From: Bacillus cabrialesii
GTDB taxonomy: Bacteria > Bacillota > Bacilli > Bacillales > Bacillaceae
NCBI RefSeq assembly: GCF_004124315.2
Contig: NZ_CP096889.1
Span: forward strand, 308,001-372,000
Length of the DNA stretch: 64,000 nt
Reading direction: 5' to 3'
Each line of letters starts with the position of its first letter. Position 1 is the stretch's first letter. The notes under the pieces are model-generated. The model was not told the origin of the DNA, did no database searches, and saw nothing but the letters and a program-made list of their open reading frames with translations. Below are positions 1 to 7,706 of the stretch, in pieces. The position numbers and the translations under genes were made by a program.

Positions 1-509
1 TCTCCCGATTAAAGCCAGTTTCTGAAAAGGATTTTTCAGGCTATGTCGATCGTGAAATTTTGAATAATGACCGCTTGCATAAATTCGGCAGAAATGATGA
101 GCCGCCGGTCATGAAAGACGTGCTGCGCAAATATGTTGCGGAGGAACCAAGTTTATATCCCGCATTCATCGTATTTATCAATGACGGGGGCTGTAAGAAG
201 TCGATCAAACCGATCATTAAAGCTTCCTCTGATAAACCGGTGTTCTGGCAGTTTGTCGGCATCGGAAACGGAAACTTCGATTTTCTTAATCAACTGGATA
301 CGTTAGAAGGGCGTGTCGTTGATAATACGAACTTCCTTCATATCGAAGAGATTGACCGCATTTCTAATGATGAGCTTTATGACGCCCTGCTTACTGAATT
401 TCCATTTTGGCTGAAAAAAGCGCGGGAAAAAGGAATTGTAAGAGAACAAGAACCTCCTGCTGAAAAGCCGAAAAAGAAGGGCTTTTTCAGCCGCTTGTTT
501 TCGAAATGA
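1..509 (+). CDS. ycbR: TerF-like VWA domain protein, 3' part only
   Basis: The frame is open from the left edge (codons begin at position 3) and ends at TGA 507-509, so the start lies outside the window. About 168 residues are visible. They form the C-terminal half of a von Willebrand factor A-like domain of the TerF type, with the core strands PAFIVFINDGG and VFWQFVGIG, and then a Lys/Pro-rich tail ending FFSRLFSK. TerF-type proteins belong to the tellurium/stress (Ter) gene group, whose other members (yceC-yceH) lie 28 kb downstream here. An internal TTG at 60 can be read as a start but interrupts conserved sequence and has no ribosome binding site. The name is from recall of gene order next to phoD; biochemical function is unknown. 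Confidence 0.8.
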   Translation, partial: SRLKPVSEKDFSGYVDREILNNDRLHKFGRNDEPPVMKDVLRKYVAEEPSLYPAFIVFINDGGCKKSIKPIIKASSDKPVFWQFVGIGNGNFDFLNQLDTLEGRVVDNTNFLHIEEIDRISNDELYDALLTEFPFWLKKAREKGIVREQEPPAEKPKKKGFFSRLFSK

Positions 510-518
510 TTGATACGG

Positions 519-561
519 CACTGAGTCATTCTGCGAAATGGCTCGGTGTTTTTGTTTTTTT
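519..561 (+). terminator. Intrinsic terminator after ycbR
   Basis: A 12-bp stem (CACTGAGTCATT with AATGGCTCGGTG, two G-U pairs) closes a loop of about six bases and is followed by a T-rich tract. It lies ten bases after the ycbR stop. Confidence 0.8.
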
Positions 562-681
562 AAGATCATGTGAAGAAAAATAGTCCGAATGGGCGGCTTG
601 CAAACGACAGGATATGCAGAAAACGCGCCATTCAGCCAGCTTTCGGCATGTTTCAGCGCCAGGTTTGTGAGTGAAGACCTG

Positions 682-750
682 TTTACAATGTTCAGCGCTT
701 ACATTTGGTTCACACTTCTTCACAACCATTTAACAAAGATTCCCTATAAT
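682..750 (+). promoter_or_regulatory. PhoP-type box array and phoD promoter
   Basis: Hexamers resembling the Pho box TT(A/C/T)ACA occur at about 698 (CTTACA), 709 (TTCACA), 719 (TTCACA) and 730 (TTAACA), so they are 10-11 bp apart. An additional TTTACA is at 682. A consensus -10, TATAAT, is at 745-750, and no good -35 is present because the repeats occupy that place. This is the known layout of PhoP~P-activated promoters, and phoD is an established member of the Pho regulon. The site call is an inference from pattern. Confidence 0.75.
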
Positions 751-783
751 GAAGTCGATCAATGAGAAGAGAGGGGATCTTGA

Positions 784-2535
784 ATGGCACACGACAATCG
801 TTTTGATGAATGGGTACAGAAACTGAAAGAGGAAAGCTTTCAAAACAATACGTTTGACCGCCGCAAATTTATTCAAGGAGCGGGGAAGATTGCAGGACTT
901 TCTCTTGGATTGACCATTGCTCAGTCAGTTGGGGCATTTGAAGTAAATGCCGCGCCAAAGTTCTCGAGCTATCCATTTACATTGGGGGTCGCATCGGGTG
1001 ATCCGCTTTCTGACAGTGTTGTGCTGTGGACGCGCCTGGCGCCAGATCCACTGAACGGCGGGGGAATGCCTAAACAAGCGGTGCCTGTCAAATGGGAGGT
1101 CGCAAAGGATGAGCATTTCCGCAAGATCGTGAGAAAGGGCACTGAAATGGCCAAGCCAAGTCTCGCCCACTCTGTTCACGTCGAAGCGGATGGGCTTGAG
1201 CCGAACAAAGTGTACTATTACCGCTTCAAAACCGGACATGAACTAAGCCCTGTCGGAAAAACAAAAACATTGCCAGCCCCTGGCGCCAACGTGCCGCAAA
1301 TGACCTTTGCCTTCGCTTCCTGCCAGCAATATGAGCATGGATATTATACGGCCTACAAGCATATGGCGAAGGAAAAGCTTGATCTTGTTTTCCATCTCGG
1401 TGATTACATATATGAATACGGCCCAAATGAGTATGTATCAAAAACAGGAAATGTGCGCACGCACAGCAGCGCGGAAATCATTACGCTCCAAGACTATCGG
1501 AACCGCCATGCCCAATACCGTTCTGACGCCAACCTAAAAGCAGCACATGCGGCGTTCCCTTGGGTTGTGACGTGGGATGACCATGAAGTCGAAAATAACT
1601 ATGCCAATAAAATACCGGAAAAAGGACAGTCCGTTGAAGCCTTCGTGCTCCGCCGCGCAGCTGCGTATCAGGCGTACTATGAACATATGCCGCTCCGCAT
1701 CTCCTCTCTGCCGAATGGCCCGGATATGCAGCTGTACCGGCACTTTACGTATGGCAACCTGGCGTCCTTCAATGTCCTTGATACCCGCCAGTACAGGGAT
1801 GATCAAGCCAATAACGACGGCAATAAGCCGCCTTCTGATGAATCGCGCAATCCGAATCGGACCCTGTTAGGAAAAGAACAGGAGCAGTGGCTTTTCAACA
1901 ATTTGAGCAGCTCGACCGCCCACTGGAATGTGCTGGCGCAGCAAATTTTCTTTGCGAAGTGGAATTTTGGGACAAGCGCAAGCCCGATCTACAGTATGGA
2001 TTCGTGGGATGGCTATCCGGCTCAGCGCGAGCGGGTCGTCAATTTCATTAAAAGCAAAAATCTGAATAACGTTGTCGTGCTGACAGGAGATGTACATGCA
2101 AGCTGGGCATCGAATCTGCACGTCGACTTTGAGAAGACAAGCTCAAAAATCTTCGGGGCTGAATTTGTCGGCACCTCAATCTCATCCGGAGGAAACGGCG
2201 CGGATAAGCGGGCGGATACAGATCAAATTTTAAAAGAAAATCCGCACATCAAGTTCTTTAACGACTATCGCGGATATGTCCGCTGTACAGTGACGCCTCA
2301 CCAGTGGAAAGCCGATTATCGGGTGATACCGTTTGTGACAGAGCCGGGCGCAGCCATTTCAACACGGGCTTCATTCGTCTACCAGAAAGACCAAACCGGG
2401 TTGAGAAAGGTGTCATCCACAACGATCCAAGGCGGGGTGAAGCAATCTAACGAGGTCGAAGAGGATCGTTTCTTTGCGCACAACAAAGCACACGAAAAAC
2501 AAATGATTAAGAAACGGGCAAAAATCACGAATTAA
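784..2535 (+). CDS. phoD: Secreted alkaline phosphatase/phosphodiesterase PhoD
   Basis: A 583-residue secreted phosphodiesterase/alkaline phosphatase that scavenges phosphate from cell-wall and other phosphodiesters. The N-terminus carries a long twin-arginine signal: R26-R27 in DRRKFIQGAG, a weakly hydrophobic stretch to about residue 52, and a probable cleavage at VNA-AP (about 56). The PhoD-type metallophosphoesterase core shows FASCQQYEHG (about 176), HLGDYIYEYG (about 204), WDDHEVENNY (about 262) and LTGDVHASW (about 433), which supply the Fe/Ca ligands in this family. It is followed after 13 bp by tatAD. Export through the TatAd-TatCd translocase is established for B. subtilis PhoD. ATG start 784 follows GAGGGGATCTTGA. 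Regulation is probably by PhoP (boxes upstream). Confidence 0.97.
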   Translation: MAHDNRFDEWVQKLKEESFQNNTFDRRKFIQGAGKIAGLSLGLTIAQSVGAFEVNAAPKFSSYPFTLGVASGDPLSDSVVLWTRLAPDPLNGGGMPKQAVPVKWEVAKDEHFRKIVRKGTEMAKPSLAHSVHVEADGLEPNKVYYYRFKTGHELSPVGKTKTLPAPGANVPQMTFAFASCQQYEHGYYTAYKHMAKEKLDLVFHLGDYIYEYGPNEYVSKTGNVRTHSSAEIITLQDYRNRHAQYRSDANLKAAHAAFPWVVTWDDHEVENNYANKIPEKGQSVEAFVLRRAAAYQAYYEHMPLRISSLPNGPDMQLYRHFTYGNLASFNVLDTRQYRDDQANNDGNKPPSDESRNPNRTLLGKEQEQWLFNNLSSSTAHWNVLAQQIFFAKWNFGTSASPIYSMDSWDGYPAQRERVVNFIKSKNLNNVVVLTGDVHASWASNLHVDFEKTSSKIFGAEFVGTSISSGGNGADKRADTDQILKENPHIKFFNDYRGYVRCTVTPHQWKADYRVIPFVTEPGAAISTRASFVYQKDQTGLRKVSSTTIQGGVKQSNEVEEDRFFAHNKAHEKQMIKKRAKITN

Positions 2536-2548
2536 GGAGTGAAAAAAC

Positions 2549-2761
2549 ATGTTTTCAAACATTGGAATACCGGGCTTGATTCTGATCTTCGTCATCGCCC
2601 TCATTATTTTTGGCCCTTCAAAGCTGCCGGAAATCGGACGAGCCGCCGGACGGACACTGCTGGAATTTAAAAGCGCCACAAAATCACTTGTGTCTGGTGA
2701 TGAAAAAGAAGAAAAATCAGCTGAGCTGACAGCGGTGAAGCAGGACAAAAACGCGGGCTGA
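2549..2761 (+). CDS. tatAD: Sec-independent translocase subunit TatAd
   Basis: A 70-residue TatA-family protein. It has a short N-terminal membrane helix (about residues 5-22, [17 protein letters not shown]), the conserved FGP hinge, then an amphipathic helix ([16 protein letters not shown]) and a charged tail. TatA oligomers form the passage for folded twin-arginine proteins. B. subtilis TatAd works in a minimal TatA-TatC pair without TatB, with PhoD as its main substrate. The start follows AAGGAG with good spacing, 13 bp after the phoD stop. A strong terminator follows directly, before tatCD (see findings). Confidence 0.97.
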
Positions 2762-2769
2762 GTGTTGAT

Positions 2770-2799
2770 GAGGCAGACACCGGGTCTGCCTCTTTTTTT
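2770..2799 (+). terminator. Terminator between tatAD and tatCD
   Basis: The perfect 9-bp stem GAGGCAGAC/GTCTGCCTC encloses a 5-base loop and is followed by seven T. It lies inside the presumed phoD-tatAD-tatCD operon, so tatCD must depend on read-through or on a promoter of its own. Confidence 0.88.
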
Positions 2800-2821
2800 A
2801 TGAAAGGGAGGGCTTTTTTGA

Positions 2822-3547
2822 ATGGATAAAAAAGAAACCCATCTGATTGGGCATCTAGAAGAGCTTCGCCGCCGGATGATCATAACCCTCGCGGCATTTC
2901 TTCTATTTCTCATCACGGCTTTTTTGTTTGTGCAGGACATTTATGACTGGCTGATCAGGGATTTGGACGGAAAGCTGGCTGTGCTTGGCCCGAGTGAAAT
3001 CCTCTGGGTGTATATGATGCTTGCCGGCATTTGTGCCATTGCGGCCTCCATTCCTGTTGCCGCGTACCAGCTGTGGCGTTTCGTTGCCCCGGCGTTGACG
3101 AAAACGGAGCGCAAGGTGACGCTCATGTACATACCCGGGTTATTTGCTTTGTTTTTGGCGGGCATTTCTTTCGGATACTTTGTCTTGTTTCCGATTGTGC
3201 TCAGCTTTTTGACTCATTTGTCTTCAGGCCATTTCGAAACGATGTTTACAGCTGACCGCTATTTCAGGTTTATGGTGAATTTGAGCCTGCCGTTTGGTTT
3301 TCTGTTTGAAATGCCTTTGGTGGTGATGTTTTTAACAAGGCTGGGCATCTTAAATCCCTACAGGCTGGCCAAAGCGAGAAAGCTGTCGTATTTTCTGCTG
3401 ATCGTCGTGTCCATATTGATTACACCGCCTGATTTCATTTCTGACTTTCTCGTGATGATTCCACTTCTTGTCCTGTTTGAAGTGAGTGTCACCCTATCGG
3501 CGTTTGTCTACAAAAAGAGGCTGACAGACGAAACGGCGGCCGCTTAG
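2822..3547 (+). CDS. tatCD: Sec-independent translocase subunit TatCd
   Basis: A 241-residue polytopic membrane protein of the TatC family with about six hydrophobic segments. The cytoplasmic N-terminus HLIGHLEELRRR is the family signature that recognises the twin-arginine motif, and FxxPxL/TPPD elements sit near the last helices. TatC binds the signal peptide and recruits TatA. The start ATG 2822 follows AAAGGGAGG. The 3' end overlaps the convergent pcp stop codon by four bases (3544-3547). The C-terminal tail (KKRLTDETAAA) differs slightly from the 168 protein as I remember it. Confidence 0.97.
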   Translation: MDKKETHLIGHLEELRRRMIITLAAFLLFLITAFLFVQDIYDWLIRDLDGKLAVLGPSEILWVYMMLAGICAIAASIPVAAYQLWRFVAPALTKTERKVTLMYIPGLFALFLAGISFGYFVLFPIVLSFLTHLSSGHFETMFTADRYFRFMVNLSLPFGFLFEMPLVVMFLTRLGILNPYRLAKARKLSYFLLIVVSILITPPDFISDFLVMIPLLVLFEVSVTLSAFVYKKRLTDETAAA

Positions 3548-4191
3548 TGCAGCGTACCGCCCGGTGATTTCACATCCTCCTCATATTGTGCGGCGGTAAC
3601 AGCGACGAGCCTCAATGCCCGGACAATCGTGTCTAAGCTGAGGCTCGGCGCTGTTTTGTCGATGGTCTGCTCAGGTATGAAAGGAATATGGATAAATCCG
3701 CCGCGGATGTGCGGAGATGTCCGGCTAATGTGATCCATTAATCCGTAGAACAAATAGTTGCATACAAATGTGCCAGCTGTATAGGAAACCGCGGCTGGAA
3801 TGCCGTTTTCCTTCATTTTTTCAGTTATTCGTTTCACGGGAAGTCTCGTCCAGTAAGCAGCGGGCCCTCCTGGAGAAATCTCTTCATCAATCGGCTGATG
3901 TCCTTCATTATCGGGGATGCGTGCGTCTGCAAGGTTGATCGCCACACGTTCCGGCGTGATCTGCATCCGCCCTCCGGCTTGGCCGACACAGATCACGATA
4001 TCCGGCTGATGCTTTTGAATGGCTTGCCGCAGAGTGTCCAGAGCGGTTTTAAAGACAGTCGGAATTTGTTCTGCTGTAATGATGGCTTCATCCGTCTCGA
4101 AGCCATTAAGCTGTTTCGCAGCTTCCCATGATGGATTGACGGTTTCTTTGTCAAAAGGATCAAAGCCTGTGATCAGCACTTTTTTCCTCAT
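3544..4191 (-). CDS. pcp: Pyrrolidone-carboxylate peptidase (pyroglutamyl peptidase I)
   Basis: A 215-residue cytoplasmic cysteine peptidase (family C15) that removes N-terminal pyroglutamate from peptides. The chain begins MRKKVLITGFDPFD. Family regions holding the catalytic Glu, Cys and His are visible: RVAINLADARIPDNEG, SYTAGTFVCNYLFYG and GGFIHIPFIPEQ. I chose the ATG at 4191 because AAAGGAG stands upstream at correct spacing; a longer reading to 4323 would run into ycbU and lacks family similarity. It is convergent with tatCD, sharing four bases, and divergent from ycbU. Confidence 0.95.
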   Translation of the reverse strand: MRKKVLITGFDPFDKETVNPSWEAAKQLNGFETDEAIITAEQIPTVFKTALDTLRQAIQKHQPDIVICVGQAGGRMQITPERVAINLADARIPDNEGHQPIDEEISPGGPAAYWTRLPVKRITEKMKENGIPAAVSYTAGTFVCNYLFYGLMDHISRTSPHIRGGFIHIPFIPEQTIDKTAPSLSLDTIVRALRLVAVTAAQYEEDVKSPGGTLH

Positions 4192-4269
4192 CTTCTCAAC
4201 TCCTTTTTCTTTTATTCTATTGTTTATTTTTGGTTTTTTCATCAAAATAATGAAAAGGAGTGGATCACA

Positions 4270-5379
4270 ATGGAGCATTTGCCGCAGCAGTATCGTCAGC
4301 TGTTCCCAACCGTGCAGACACATACGATGCTTGCCAGCTGTTCACAGAGCGCGTTGGCAGAGCCTGTATCGAGGGCGATCAAAGACTATCATGACAGCCT
4401 GCTGCTTATGGGGACAAACTGGAATGAAGCGATCGAAAAAACAGAGAGTGCGAGAAACGAGTTTGCTCAGCTGATAGGTGCTGAACCGGATGAAATTGCG
4501 ATTGTGCCGTCAGTTTCTGATGCGCTGGTTTCTGTGGCATCGTCCTTATCTGTTTTTAGAAAGAAGCATGTTGTGTATACGGAGATGGACTTTCCGACTG
4601 TATCTCATGTTTGGCAGGCACTATCTGACTATAATGTATCTGTCATTCCATCAATAGACGGAGGACTGCCGCTCGAACAATATGAGACGCATATAACGGA
4701 TGAAACAGTGCTGACGTGTGTTCCGCACGTTCATTATCGTGACGGTTTTGTTCAGGATGTAAAAGCGATCGCTGAGATTTCTAAGAGAAAGGGTTCTTTG
4801 TTGTTTGTGGATGCCTATCAATCAGCGGGGCACATTCCCATTGATGTAAGGGAGTGGGGAGTTGATATGCTGGCGGCGGGCACCCGGAAGTATTTGCTTG
4901 GCATATCAGGTATGGCGTTTCTTTATGTGAGAAAGGAACTGTCGGATGCGCTTAAACCGAAAGCATCAGCTTGGTTCGGTAGGGAGAGCGGGTTTGATGC
5001 GCCGTATGCGAAAGGCGCGCGGCGGTTTCAAACCGGCACCCCTGCATTTATCAGTGTATACGCGGCGTCAGCGGCTTTATCACTGCTGAATCATATCGGG
5101 GTCTCTCGTATACGGGATCATGTGAAAACGATCTGTTCAGATGCATGTCAATATGCTGCTGAAAAAGGCTTGCAGCTGGCGGCACAAACGGGGCGTCAGC
5201 CGGGCATGGTTGCGATTCGGGATGAGCGGGCATCGGAAACGGCGGTGCTGCTGAGAAAGAAAAAAGTGATTTGCGCGCCGCGGGACACTGCCATCCGTCT
5301 CGCTCCCCACTTTTATAACACGAAGGATGAACTGCGTCATGCCATTGATGAAATCGCAGCGGTTTTCGCCGCACGCTGA
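4270..5379 (+). CDS. ycbU: Aminotransferase class V / cysteine desulfurase-like PLP enzyme
   Basis: A 369-residue fold-type I PLP enzyme. The PLP lysine is in AAGTRKYLLG (about residue 207), preceded by the Asp/His-bearing strand FVDAYQSAGHIPID. The substrate is not known. The family includes cysteine desulfurases and isopenicillin N epimerase-like enzymes, and I see no NifS-type active-site Cys loop, so a sulphur role is unproven. ATG 4270 follows AAAAGGAG. The gene is divergent from pcp and ends at a shared bidirectional terminator before lmrB. Confidence 0.85.
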   Translation: MEHLPQQYRQLFPTVQTHTMLASCSQSALAEPVSRAIKDYHDSLLLMGTNWNEAIEKTESARNEFAQLIGAEPDEIAIVPSVSDALVSVASSLSVFRKKHVVYTEMDFPTVSHVWQALSDYNVSVIPSIDGGLPLEQYETHITDETVLTCVPHVHYRDGFVQDVKAIAEISKRKGSLLFVDAYQSAGHIPIDVREWGVDMLAAGTRKYLLGISGMAFLYVRKELSDALKPKASAWFGRESGFDAPYAKGARRFQTGTPAFISVYAASAALSLLNHIGVSRIRDHVKTICSDACQYAAEKGLQLAAQTGRQPGMVAIRDERASETAVLLRKKKVICAPRDTAIRLAPHFYNTKDELRHAIDEIAAVFAAR

Positions 5380-5404
5380 TGGCGGATCAAACATGTAAAC
5401 ACAC

Positions 5405-5436
5405 AAAAGCCCCTGACCTTGTGATCAGGGGCTTTT
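5405..5436. terminator. Bidirectional terminator between ycbU and lmrB
   Basis: The 12-bp stem AAAAGCCCCTGA/TCAGGGGCTTTT has an A-tract on one side and a T-tract on the other, so it can end both convergent genes. Confidence 0.88.
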
Positions 5437-5440
5437 CATA

Positions 5441-6874
5441 TTAATGATCGACCTTAACCCGCTTCAAAAAGAAAGCGCCAATTAAACCGATAATCGCAAC
5501 AATCATCGCAAACACAAACGCGTGCTGAACGCCCGCTGTCAAAGCCTGCGGGATGACTGACGGGTCGGCGGGGTTTTTGACTGTGCTCATATAATCATGC
5601 TGGCCTGCAGCCATAATGCTGACCGCAACCGCTGTTCCGATAGCGCCCGCCATTTGCTGCAGCGTGTTCATGATAGCGGTGCCGTCTGGATAAAACTCGG
5701 GCGGCAGCTGATTTAAACCGTTTGTCTGCGCAGGCATCATAATCATAGAGATCCCGATCATCAAGCAGGTGTGCAGGATAATAATCAGCACAGCCGTTGA
5801 AGCGGTCGTGACGTTTGAGAAGAGCCAAAGGACAACAGTGACAATCACAAATCCCGGAATGACAAGCCATTTCGGTCCGTACTTGTCAAACAGACGGCCT
5901 GTAACAGGGGACATAAATCCGTTTAAAATGCCGCCCGGCAAGAGAATAAGGCCAGAAGCAAATGCCGTCAGAACTAAACCGCCTTGCAGATACATCGGCA
6001 GAAGCAGCATAGATGACAGGATGACCATCATGCAAATGAACACCATAATCACACCCAAAATAAACATCGGGTATCTGAATGCGCGGAGGTTCATCATCGG
6101 CTGCTTCATCGTCAGCTGGCGGATTGAAAATAGAATAAGACCGACAACGCCGACGACCATTGAGACGATCACAGTCGGGCTGGACCATCCGCCGGAGCCT
6201 TCACCCGCGTTGCTGAATCCGAACACAATGCCGCCGAAGCCAATCGTCGACAGGATAATAGATAAAACATCAATTTTCGGTTTTGTAATGTCAGATACAT
6301 TTTGCATGTATGCCATGCCGAAAACAAGCGCCAGCACAAGGAACGGAAGAGAAATCCAGAAAATCCAGTGCCAGTTGAGATGCTCCAGAACCAATCCGGA
6401 GAACGTCGGTCCGATAGCGGGCGCGAACATAATGACAAGCCCGATCGTTCCCATCGCCGCGCCCCGTTTATGAGGCGGGAAAATCACCAAGATCGTGTTA
6501 AACATCAGCGGGAGTAAAAGACCGGTTCCGAGTGCTTGAACGATCCTCGCCGCTAATAAAAACGGGAAGCTTGGCGCAAGCGCCGCGATCAACGTCCCTA
6601 AAATTGAAAAGATCAGTGACACGGTAAAAAGCTGTCTTGTTGTAAACCACTGCAATAGCAGTCCTGATACAGGAACGAGGATACCGAGCACAAGCAGGTA
6701 GCCCGTCGTTAACCATTGAACCGTTGCCGCTGTTATGTTCAATTCCTTCATAAGATCGGTTAACGCGATGTTCAGCGCTGTTTCACTGAACATGCCGATA
6801 AAACCGGCCAACAGCAAGGAAATCATAATCGGCATCACTTTGTATTGCTGAGATGCTTTAGCTGCTGTTTCCAA
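5441..6874 (-). CDS. lmrB: MFS multidrug efflux transporter LmrB (lincomycin resistance)
   Basis: A 477-residue proton-coupled drug exporter of the DHA2 (about 14-helix) class in the cytoplasmic membrane. Hydrophobic segments run the whole length, and the motif-C-like region APAIGPTFSGLVLEH is visible near residue 150. In B. subtilis LmrB gives resistance to lincomycin and puromycin when its repressor LmrA is lost. The frame begins with TTG at 6874, eight bases after GAGGGG. It lies 48 bp downstream of lmrA in a two-gene operon. Confidence 0.93.
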   Translation of the reverse strand: METAAKASQQYKVMPIMISLLLAGFIGMFSETALNIALTDLMKELNITAATVQWLTTGYLLVLGILVPVSGLLLQWFTTRQLFTVSLIFSILGTLIAALAPSFPFLLAARIVQALGTGLLLPLMFNTILVIFPPHKRGAAMGTIGLVIMFAPAIGPTFSGLVLEHLNWHWIFWISLPFLVLALVFGMAYMQNVSDITKPKIDVLSIILSTIGFGGIVFGFSNAGEGSGGWSSPTVIVSMVVGVVGLILFSIRQLTMKQPMMNLRAFRYPMFILGVIMVFICMMVILSSMLLLPMYLQGGLVLTAFASGLILLPGGILNGFMSPVTGRLFDKYGPKWLVIPGFVIVTVVLWLFSNVTTASTAVLIIILHTCLMIGISMIMMPAQTNGLNQLPPEFYPDGTAIMNTLQQMAGAIGTAVAVSIMAAGQHDYMSTVKNPADPSVIPQALTAGVQHAFVFAMIVAIIGLIGAFFLKRVKVDH

Positions 6875-6922
6875 AAATCATTTCCCCTCTCTATCAACTG
6901 AATGTAGTTTAAGTGTCTTATT

Positions 6923-7489
6923 TTATCTCTTCAGCAGGTCAGGAATGCAGCTGGAGATATGAAGGAGCGGTGTGCTGTTTTTTGCCGTCAAAGATAAAAG
7001 AATGCCGCCTTCAATCATCGCGTTAATCACAGTGCTGGCTTCCTTGGCATGGACTTCACTGCAGCCTGCCTGCCGCAATTTTCCCTCATACACTGAGGCC
7101 CAATCTTTGTAGGCTTCATGGCAGGCCTCCCGCAGCGGCTCGCTTTTCAAGGACGTCTCGGCCGCAAGCAAGCCGACAGGCAAGCCTTCAATGTCTTCCG
7201 TACAAGAAAATTGGCAGGAGAGCTCCTTCAAAAAGGCTTGAATGCCTTCCGCTGGATCTGCGTAGGCTTCCATGCAGTCGGCGATTTTCCGGCGGATATA
7301 TTCCTTCATCTCATTCACCGCTTCGATCGCCAGCTGTTCTTTACCGCCCGGAAAGTGATAGTAAAGAGAGCCTTTAGGCGCGCCGCTTTCCTTTATAATC
7401 TGGTTCAGCCCCGTGCCGTAATATCCCTGCAGCTGAAATAGCCGGGTTGCTGCCGCAAGGATTTTCTCACGGGAATCTCCATAACTCAT
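6923..7489 (-). CDS. lmrA: TetR-family repressor LmrA
   Basis: A 188-residue TetR-type repressor. The N-terminal helix-turn-helix (about residues 25-47, GLNQIIKESGAPKGSLYYHF) is typical, and the C-terminal half is the ligand-binding domain. LmrA is known to repress its own operon and to be released by flavonoids or by mutation. The start ATG 7489 follows GGTGGGAATGTT. A strong promoter and an operator-like inverted repeat lie directly upstream. Confidence 0.93.
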   Translation of the reverse strand: MSYGDSREKILAAATRLFQLQGYYGTGLNQIIKESGAPKGSLYYHFPGGKEQLAIEAVNEMKEYIRRKIADCMEAYADPAEGIQAFLKELSCQFSCTEDIEGLPVGLLAAETSLKSEPLREACHEAYKDWASVYEGKLRQAGCSEVHAKEASTVINAMIEGGILLSLTAKNSTPLLHISSCIPDLLKR

Positions 7490-7523
7490 AACATTCCCAC
7501 CTTACTGAATTGCAATCAAAAAT

Positions 7524-7566
7524 ATAGTGACTGGTCTATTATCTTGATTGGCCCATCAATTGTCAA
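7524..7566 (-). promoter_or_regulatory. lmrAB promoter with LmrA operator
   Basis: Read on the minus strand, a perfect -35 TTGACA (7561-7566) is separated by exactly 17 bp from GATAAT (7538-7543). Just downstream, ATAGACCAGTCACTAT (7524-7539) is an imperfect inverted repeat that overlaps the -10 end and the start point. ATAGACC...GTCTAT matches the LmrA/YxaF box type as I recall it. Repression by occlusion of the start site is inferred. Confidence 0.75.
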
Positions 7567-7706
7567 GAGAAAGTGATTGTATGAAAAGACAAAAAAAGAA
7601 GGATATTACAAGTGAAAAAGGCTGAGAGAAAAGCTGACGCATATTTTGACTGAATAAACAAAATGTTCAATGATTAACTATCATAAGAAAGTAAGGAGAG
7701 AAACAG

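Noticed and set aside
4192..4323. N-terminal extension of pcp
   Set aside because: It overlaps the divergent ycbU start region, lacks similarity to the family and a ribosome site is present at 4191.
5769..6473. Plus-strand reading frame of 234 codons opposite lmrB
   Set aside because: Antisense shadow of lmrB; biased composition and no family resemblance.
7634..7651. TnrA box upstream of ansZ
   Set aside because: TnrA regulation is known, but the segment matches TGTnAnAwwwTnTnACA too loosely to annotate.
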